Origin: Ruminococcaceae bacterium UBA5406
Lineage (GTDB): Bacteria; Bacillota; Clostridia; Oscillospirales; Acutalibacteraceae
DNA length: 64,000 nucleotides
NCBI GenBank assembly: GCA_002407675.1
Contig: DHNW01000010.1
Location: 62,001 to 126,000 of the forward strand
Direction of reading: 5' to 3'
Shown in pieces: positions 60,037 through 64,000 of this stretch (positions are counted from its first letter, which is position 1; every line of letters begins with the position of its first letter). The position numbers were made by a program, and so were the translations under genes. The notes beneath the pieces are model-generated. The model did no database searches and was not told where the DNA came from. It worked only from the letters and a program-made list of their open reading frames with translations.

Positions 60037-60294
60037 ATGGTTGATTTGCGGAAGAGCGGGAACTTTTTCGATCAGCCCGAATGGAATGTGCCAATGCACA
60101 TTGAACTGTATGGAAACCGCAAAGCGGTTGTCGAAGGGTGCTGCGGCGTGCTGGAGTATGACGACGACGTGATCCGAATCCGCACCCGAGCCCAGCCCGT
60201 CCGGTTCACCGGGCACGGGCTGGCTATCCGATGCCTTACGGTGGATGCCCTCGTGGTGGAAGGGTATATTACCTGTATTGATTTTTCCGGCTGA
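60037..60294 (+). CDS. yqfC: Sporulation protein YqfC
   Basis: 85 residues. HIELYGNRKAVVEGCCGVLEYDDDVIRIRT and FTGHGLAIRCLTVDALVVEGYI are the family core. Made in the mother cell under sigma-E and conserved in spore formers; molecular role not known. It precedes yqfD by 12 bp, the standard pair. The ribosome site AAGGGAG (60017-60023) lies 13 bp from the ATG; a nearer GGGGGAG is too close. Confidence 0.93.
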   Translation: MVDLRKSGNFFDQPEWNVPMHIELYGNRKAVVEGCCGVLEYDDDVIRIRTRAQPVRFTGHGLAIRCLTVDALVVEGYITCIDFSG

Positions 60295-60306
60295 GGCGGG
60301 GGAATT

Positions 60307-61482
60307 ATGATTTCATTGCAACTGACGCGCTGGCTGATTGGATATGTCCGCTTTTCCGTCCTCGGCGGAAATCCGGAGCGCTTTTACAGCCTCAGCGCGC
60401 ATTCCGGGGCTGTCCTGTGGAATATTTCCGCCTGTTCCAAAAGCGGGGCATGCGTTGCCGCACGCCGCTACCGTTCCCTGCGTTCCTGCGCGCGCCGGAC
60501 CGGGTGCAGGCTCCGGGTGCGCGGGCGGCACGGGCTGCCGTTTCTGCTCCGCCGGACTCGGGGAAAAGAGGGGCTTTTGGCAGGTGCCGCCCTCTTTTTT
60601 GCCATTGTCTGCCTTCTTTCCCTGCGCATCTGGTGTATCCAGATCACCGGGAATTCTTCCGTTCCGGCTTCCCGGATAGCGGCGGAGCTCCGTTCCGCTG
60701 GGCTTTCGCCGGGAACCCCTAAAAGAGATGTTGATCCCCGGCTGCTTGCGCAGCGGATCATGCTGAAAATACCTGAAATCCGCTGGATGAGCATCAATAC
60801 GCAGGGATGCACGGTTCAGGTTGCCGTTCAGGAAAAGACGGCGCAACCGGAGGTGAAGAAATCGGGCGGCATCTGCAATATCAAGGCTTCAGCCACAGGG
60901 CAGATTGTCTCCATGAAAGTTTATTCCGGGACGGCTCTCATCCATAAGGGTGACGCCGTGGCGGAAGGCCAGCTTCTGGTCAGCGCCGTTGTGGAAGATA
61001 AGGCGGGCGGCAGTACGCTCCGGCACGCTTCTGCCGAAATCATTGCCCAAACTTCCCGGACTTTAACGGTTTCGGTCGCTTTGGACCGTCACCGTACGGT
61101 GACGACGGGCCGGACGGCCGTCCGCCGGAATTTCGATCTGTTTGGCGTCAAAATACCCATTACCCTTCAAACCAGACCGCGGGGCACCTACCGCCGCTCG
61201 TGCGAACAGTGCAGCTTTCAGCTTTTTGGGACCGTGCTTCCCTTCGGTATTTACACCGAGCACTGGGAGGAAATCCGAGATGAAAAATACCGCCTTTCCA
61301 AACAGCAGGCCCTTAAAGCGGCGGAAAAGGAAATCCGCCGGCAGGCAGCCATCCGCCTGCCCGGAGCCAAAATAATTTCTTCCCAGCCTTCCCCAAAATG
61401 GGAGAAAAATTCCCTTCTTTTTACGGCAAATCTCGTTTGTGAGGAAAATATTGCTAAAGAGTCTGAAATTTCCATAAAATAG
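60307..61482 (+). CDS. yqfD: Sporulation protein YqfD
   Basis: 391 residues. N-terminal GYVRFSVLGGNPERFYSLSAHSGAVLWNIS, one membrane helix (about 96-112), then an extracytoplasmic region with TGNSSVPASRIAAELRSAGLSPGTPKRDVDPRLLAQRI (shown by SPGTPKRD) and VDKEKTAQP-type strands. YqfD is required for efficient sporulation in Bacillus. RBS GCGGGGG. Follows yqfC under the sigma-E promoter. In many Firmicutes yqfD is followed by phoH, as here. Confidence 0.93.
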   Translation: MISLQLTRWLIGYVRFSVLGGNPERFYSLSAHSGAVLWNISACSKSGACVAARRYRSLRSCARRTGCRLRVRGRHGLPFLLRRTRGKEGLLAGAALFFAIVCLLSLRIWCIQITGNSSVPASRIAAELRSAGLSPGTPKRDVDPRLLAQRIMLKIPEIRWMSINTQGCTVQVAVQEKTAQPEVKKSGGICNIKASATGQIVSMKVYSGTALIHKGDAVAEGQLLVSAVVEDKAGGSTLRHASAEIIAQTSRTLTVSVALDRHRTVTTGRTAVRRNFDLFGVKIPITLQTRPRGTYRRSCEQCSFQLFGTVLPFGIYTEHWEEIRDEKYRLSKQQALKAAEKEIRRQAAIRLPGAKIISSQPSPKWEKNSLLFTANLVCEENIAKESEISIK

Positions 61483-61516
61483 GCTCGTAATTTTGGCTAT
61501 TTTAAAATTACTTCAT

Positions 61517-61546
61517 TTGAAAATTTCCCGGTAAATGTGCTATAAT
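61517..61546 (+). promoter_or_regulatory. Sigma-A promoter for phoH-ybeY-dgkA-era
   Basis: TTGAAA, 18-bp spacer, TATAAT, 46 bp before the phoH start. It gives these housekeeping genes expression independent of sigma-E. Confidence 0.65.
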
Positions 61547-61592
61547 ATATTTAAACTCCTCTCATTGTATTCCGGGATTTTCAGGTGATGGA

Positions 61593-62552
61593 ATGTTTGA
61601 ACAAAGAGTCAGTATTGACCGGATGGAACAGGCTGTTGCACTGTTCGGCAGCTTAGACGAAAATATCAAGCCGATCGAACAGGAGTACCACGTGTCAATT
61701 GTCTGCCGCGGAAGCGAGATGAAAATTTCCGGTGAGCCGGATGACGTGACAAAAGCGACGCGTGCCGTTGAAAGTCTCCTGTCGCTCATCAACCGCGGCG
61801 AATCCCTCAGCGAACAGAATGTGCGCTATTGCATTATGCTTGTCAACGAAGGGCAGGAAAACAAAATTGATTCCCTAGCGGGGGACTGCATCTGTATTAC
61901 ATCAAAGGGCAAACCGGTCAAAGCCAAAACGCTTGGCCAGAAGAAATACTGCAATGCTATACGATCCCATACCATAACCATTGGGGTGGGTCCGGCAGGT
62001 ACGGGAAAGACATATCTAGCCGTTGCCCTTGCGGTGACGGCGTTTCGCGCTCAGGAAGTAAACCGAATCGTTTTGACGCGGCCCGCAGTAGAAGCGGGCG
62101 AAAAGCTGGGCTTTCTGCCCGGCGACCTTCAACAGAAGGTTGATCCGTACCTCCGTCCGCTGTACGACGCGCTGTTTGATATGCTCGGCGCGGAAACTTA
62201 CCAGAAGTATGTGGAGCGCGGCAATATTGAAGTGGCTCCGCTTGCCTATATGCGCGGCAGAACGCTGGATGACAGCTTCATCATTCTGGATGAAGCGCAG
62301 AACACCACACCCGAACAGATGAAGATGTTTTTAACACGTCTCGGATTTGGTTCCAAAATGGTTATCACGGGGGATATTACCCAGATTGACCTGCCGGACG
62401 GCCGGAAATCCGGCCTGAAAGATGTACTCCATATTTTGCGGGGTATTGACGATATTGCGCAGGTCCGGTTCAGTGAGAAAGATGTTGTGCGCCATAAATT
62501 GGTGCAGGAAATAATAAAAGCTTATGAGAAAAACGAAGAATCGGGGCGGTGA
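61593..62552 (+). CDS. phoH: PhoH-like ATPase
   Basis: 319 residues. A KH-like N-terminal region (about 1-100), then a RecA-like ATPase: Walker A GPAGTGKTYLAVALAV, RPAVEAGEKLGFLPGD, FIILDEAQNTTPEQMKMFLTRLG (Walker B), and DIPQIDLP-type sequence as DITQIDLPDG. An RNA helicase/ATPase partner of YbeY in 16S rRNA quality control. RBS TCAGGTGATGG. 6 bp before ybeY. Confidence 0.95.
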   Translation: MFEQRVSIDRMEQAVALFGSLDENIKPIEQEYHVSIVCRGSEMKISGEPDDVTKATRAVESLLSLINRGESLSEQNVRYCIMLVNEGQENKIDSLAGDCICITSKGKPVKAKTLGQKKYCNAIRSHTITIGVGPAGTGKTYLAVALAVTAFRAQEVNRIVLTRPAVEAGEKLGFLPGDLQQKVDPYLRPLYDALFDMLGAETYQKYVERGNIEVAPLAYMRGRTLDDSFIILDEAQNTTPEQMKMFLTRLGFGSKMVITGDITQIDLPDGRKSGLKDVLHILRGIDDIAQVRFSEKDVVRHKLVQEIIKAYEKNEESGR

Positions 62553-62558
62553 TTTATT

Positions 62559-63068
62559 ATGGGAAAAGTCAGAGTTGTTATTGACAATAAGCAGAAAGCG
62601 GTTAAAATTCCAACAGGTCTTCGGATGCTGATCCGAAGGTGCTGCAATGCCGTGCTGGAAATGGAGCATTTTACAGATTCGGCGGAAATCAGCGTCGTCT
62701 TTGTAGACAACAGCCAAATCCAGAGCCTGAACAAACAGTACAGGAACAAGGATATGGCGACAGATGTCCTTTCATTTCCGATGGGCGAAAATGGAGTTTA
62801 TGATACCAACCATTCCACTGGGGCCAAAATTCTGGGCGATATCGTGATCTCTATGGAAAAAGCGGTCGAGCAGGCAGAGCGTTACGGCCATAGTCTGGAG
62901 CGGGAAGTCGGTTATCTTACGGCCCATTCCATGCTGCATCTTCTGGGGTATGACCACGAGAAGGGCGGCATTGAAAAAGTCCGTATGCGCGAAAAGGAAG
63001 AGCAGGTTATGACGGAACTCGGTCTGCCCAGCACAAGCAGTTATGTGCTGGATGAAGATGAGGAATGA
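62559..63068 (+). CDS. ybeY: Endoribonuclease YbeY
   Basis: 169 residues. Zinc site in AHSMLHLLGYDHE (the three histidines of H-x3-H-x5-H), preceded by NKQYRNKDMATDVLSFPMG and LGDIVISME. It processes the 3' end of 16S rRNA and degrades faulty ribosomes. A TTG would lie upstream but the ATG after TGATTT is used. Followed by dgkA. Confidence 0.96.
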   Translation: MGKVRVVIDNKQKAVKIPTGLRMLIRRCCNAVLEMEHFTDSAEISVVFVDNSQIQSLNKQYRNKDMATDVLSFPMGENGVYDTNHSTGAKILGDIVISMEKAVEQAERYGHSLEREVGYLTAHSMLHLLGYDHEKGGIEKVRMREKEEQVMTELGLPSTSSYVLDEDEE

Positions 63069-63071
63069 GGT

Positions 63072-63569
63072 TTGCGTTTTTTAAAAAGTTTTCAGTATGC
63101 CTTCCGCGGCATCGTTTACTGTATCAATAACGAACGGAATATGCGAATACACACAGTAGCTGCACTGTATGTATTTGCTTTTTCGTTCTTTTTTCATCTT
63201 TCGCGGACCGGTTACGCAGCCCTGTTCCTGACCTTTGCCATTGTTTGGATTGCAGAGCTTTTCAATACGGTAGCCGAAGAGCTGTCTGATATGGTGGCCG
63301 CCAGCTTCAACCCGGTCGTTCGGATTATTAAGGACATGGCGTCTGGCGCGGTGCTTGTCGCCGCCATATTTGCTGTCTGCGTGGGCATCTGTCTTTTCTG
63401 GCATCCGGCGGTGTTTTGGAGCATCTGCCTTTTCTTTGCGGGTCATCTGGCCCTGCTGGCCCTGCTTGCGGCCGTCACAGTTGCCAGCTTTTACTTCGCT
63501 GTGTTAGGTCCCCTCGGTATTCGGGACAAAGTTCGTAGGATAAGAAAAAGAAAGGAAGAAGTGCCGTGA
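63072..63569 (+). CDS. dgkA: Undecaprenol/diacylglycerol kinase
   Basis: 165 residues, TTG start after AGGAATGAGG. Four hydrophobic helices; core NERNMRIHTVAALYV and WIAELFNTVAEELSDMVA (the ExxNTxxE site), KDMASGAVLVAAI. Gram-positive DgkA uses undecaprenol to recycle cell-wall lipid carrier. The C-terminal 35 residues (LALLAAVTVASFYFAVLGPLGI and a basic tail KVRRIRKRKEEVP) make it longer than the usual 125-135 residues, perhaps a further helix. Its end overlaps era by 4 bp. Confidence 0.92.
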   Translation: MRFLKSFQYAFRGIVYCINNERNMRIHTVAALYVFAFSFFFHLSRTGYAALFLTFAIVWIAELFNTVAEELSDMVAASFNPVVRIIKDMASGAVLVAAIFAVCVGICLFWHPAVFWSICLFFAGHLALLALLAAVTVASFYFAVLGPLGIRDKVRRIRKRKEEVP

Positions 63570-64000
63570 ATGACAGCCTCAAATCCGCTTTTGTCGCAAT
63601 TGTAGGTGCTCCCAATGTGGGGAAATCTTCTCTGCTGAACACCATGATGGGAAGGAAAATTGCCATCGTTTCCCAAAAACCACAGACAACGCGGACTCGC
63701 ATTACGGGAATCTTGACGGAAAAGGAAACCCAGCTGGTCTTTTTTGATACGCCTGGCCTCCTGAACCCCCGCAGCCGTCTGGATGAATATATGGTGCAGT
63801 CCGTGAATGAATCCGTTTCGGGAGTGGACGCCTGCCTCCTAGTGGCAGAGGCCGGGCAGGAGCTTCCGGACCCCGTGCGGGAACTGATCCGCGGATTCCA
63901 GCCTTCCGGTACGCCGGTTATCCTTGCTCTCAACAAGATCGACCTTCTGCCGGATAAAAGCGTGCTGATGGCTCAGATAGCAGAACTGTCGGGCCTTTAT
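63566..64000 (+). CDS. era: GTPase Era, 3' end outside window
   Basis: GTG start in a GTGA overlap with dgkA. The first 145 residues are present: G1 GAPNVGKSSLLN, QTTRTRITG (G2), FDTPGLLNP (G3) and LNKIDLL (G4). Era binds 16S rRNA 3' end and 30S assembly intermediates. Only the GTPase half is here; the KH domain lies beyond the edge. The order ybeY-dgkA-era is standard in Firmicutes. Confidence 0.96.
   Translation, partial: MNDSLKSAFVAIVGAPNVGKSSLLNTMMGRKIAIVSQKPQTTRTRITGILTEKETQLVFFDTPGLLNPRSRLDEYMVQSVNESVSGVDACLLVAEAGQELPDPVRELIRGFQPSGTPVILALNKIDLLPDKSVLMAQIAELSGLY

Noticed and set aside
1..64000. CRISPR arrays, tRNA/rRNA genes, insertion sequences, prophage
   Set aside because: No regular repeats with spacers, no transposase or integrase frames, and no tRNA-like cloverleaf seen by eye in the intergenic gaps.

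Overview
The window reads as chromosomal DNA from an endospore-forming member of the Clostridia, most likely of the Oscillospirales/Ruminococcaceae type. The signs are a complete spoIIIAA-AH operon, yqfC-yqfD and ylbJ, a PASTA-bearing SpoVD-type transpeptidase in the dcw cluster, the Firmicutes Prp/L27 system, a tetrahydrofolate riboswitch in front of folT, CIRCE and sigma-A promoters of low-GC Gram-positive type, and moderately GC-rich coding DNA. I saw no tRNA, rRNA, CRISPR array, insertion sequence or prophage. Nearly all of the sequence is core genome, densely packed and mostly on the + strand, with many 4-bp ATGA or GTGA overlaps.

Layout. 1-4.9 kb: the end of a surface-polysaccharide cluster (Wzy-like polymerase, two glycosyltransferases, and a Wzz/CpsD-like fusion whose kinase motifs are degenerate). 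5-8.7 kb: a DUF421/DUF4363 pair, trpS, and a P-loop kinase/methyltransferase fusion on the minus strand. 8.8-15 kb: a THF riboswitch with folT, then rimM-trmD, ptsH (HPr), uvrC, rsmD-coaD and a coiled-coil gene. 15-27 kb: a dcw cell-wall/division cluster (mraZ, rsmH, ftsL, spoVD-like, a Mur-ligase fragment, mraY, ftsW, murG, murA, ftsQ, ftsZ). It starts with a sigma-A promoter and four MraZ-type boxes at exact 10-bp spacing. It lacks murE, murF, murD, murC and ftsA. 27-35 kb: corA, an orphan fumarase beta subunit, a CDF transporter, htpG under a CIRCE operator, a PadR/DUF2812 pair, a DUF3810 metalloprotease-like gene and a LURP-one-like protein.

35-48 kb: valS, folC, the eight-gene spoIIIA operon with a probable sigma-E promoter, then nusB, a TsaD paralogue, xseA, xseB and ispA. 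48-54.5 kb: rplU-prp-rpmA-obgE, where L27 carries the N-terminal extension that Prp removes, then mrnC, a YitT protein, an unannotated 53-residue cysteine-containing protein on the minus strand, an RNA m5C methyltransferase, a YbaK-type deacylase and trmB. 54.5-58.6 kb: a phosphate-signalling block (pstB, phoU, phoP, phoR) with PhoP-box-like repeats but no pst permease or binding-protein gene. Its phoU has an in-frame TAA at codon 29. 58.6-64 kb: a small four-cysteine protein, ylbJ divergent from yqfC-yqfD across an excellent sigma-E promoter, then phoH, ybeY, dgkA and the start of era, which runs off the window.

How the parts fit. Polysaccharide, peptidoglycan, division and sporulation envelope functions dominate. 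The most informative non-coding elements are the THF riboswitch with a readable RBS-sequestering switch, the MraZ boxes, the CIRCE at htpG, the PadR operator, the nusB leader terminator and the sigma-E promoters. I found no clearly new multi-gene system. The best leads for follow-up are the broken phoU, the relic Mur-ligase domain at the murE/murF position, the kinase-methyltransferase fusion, and CIRCE control of htpG.
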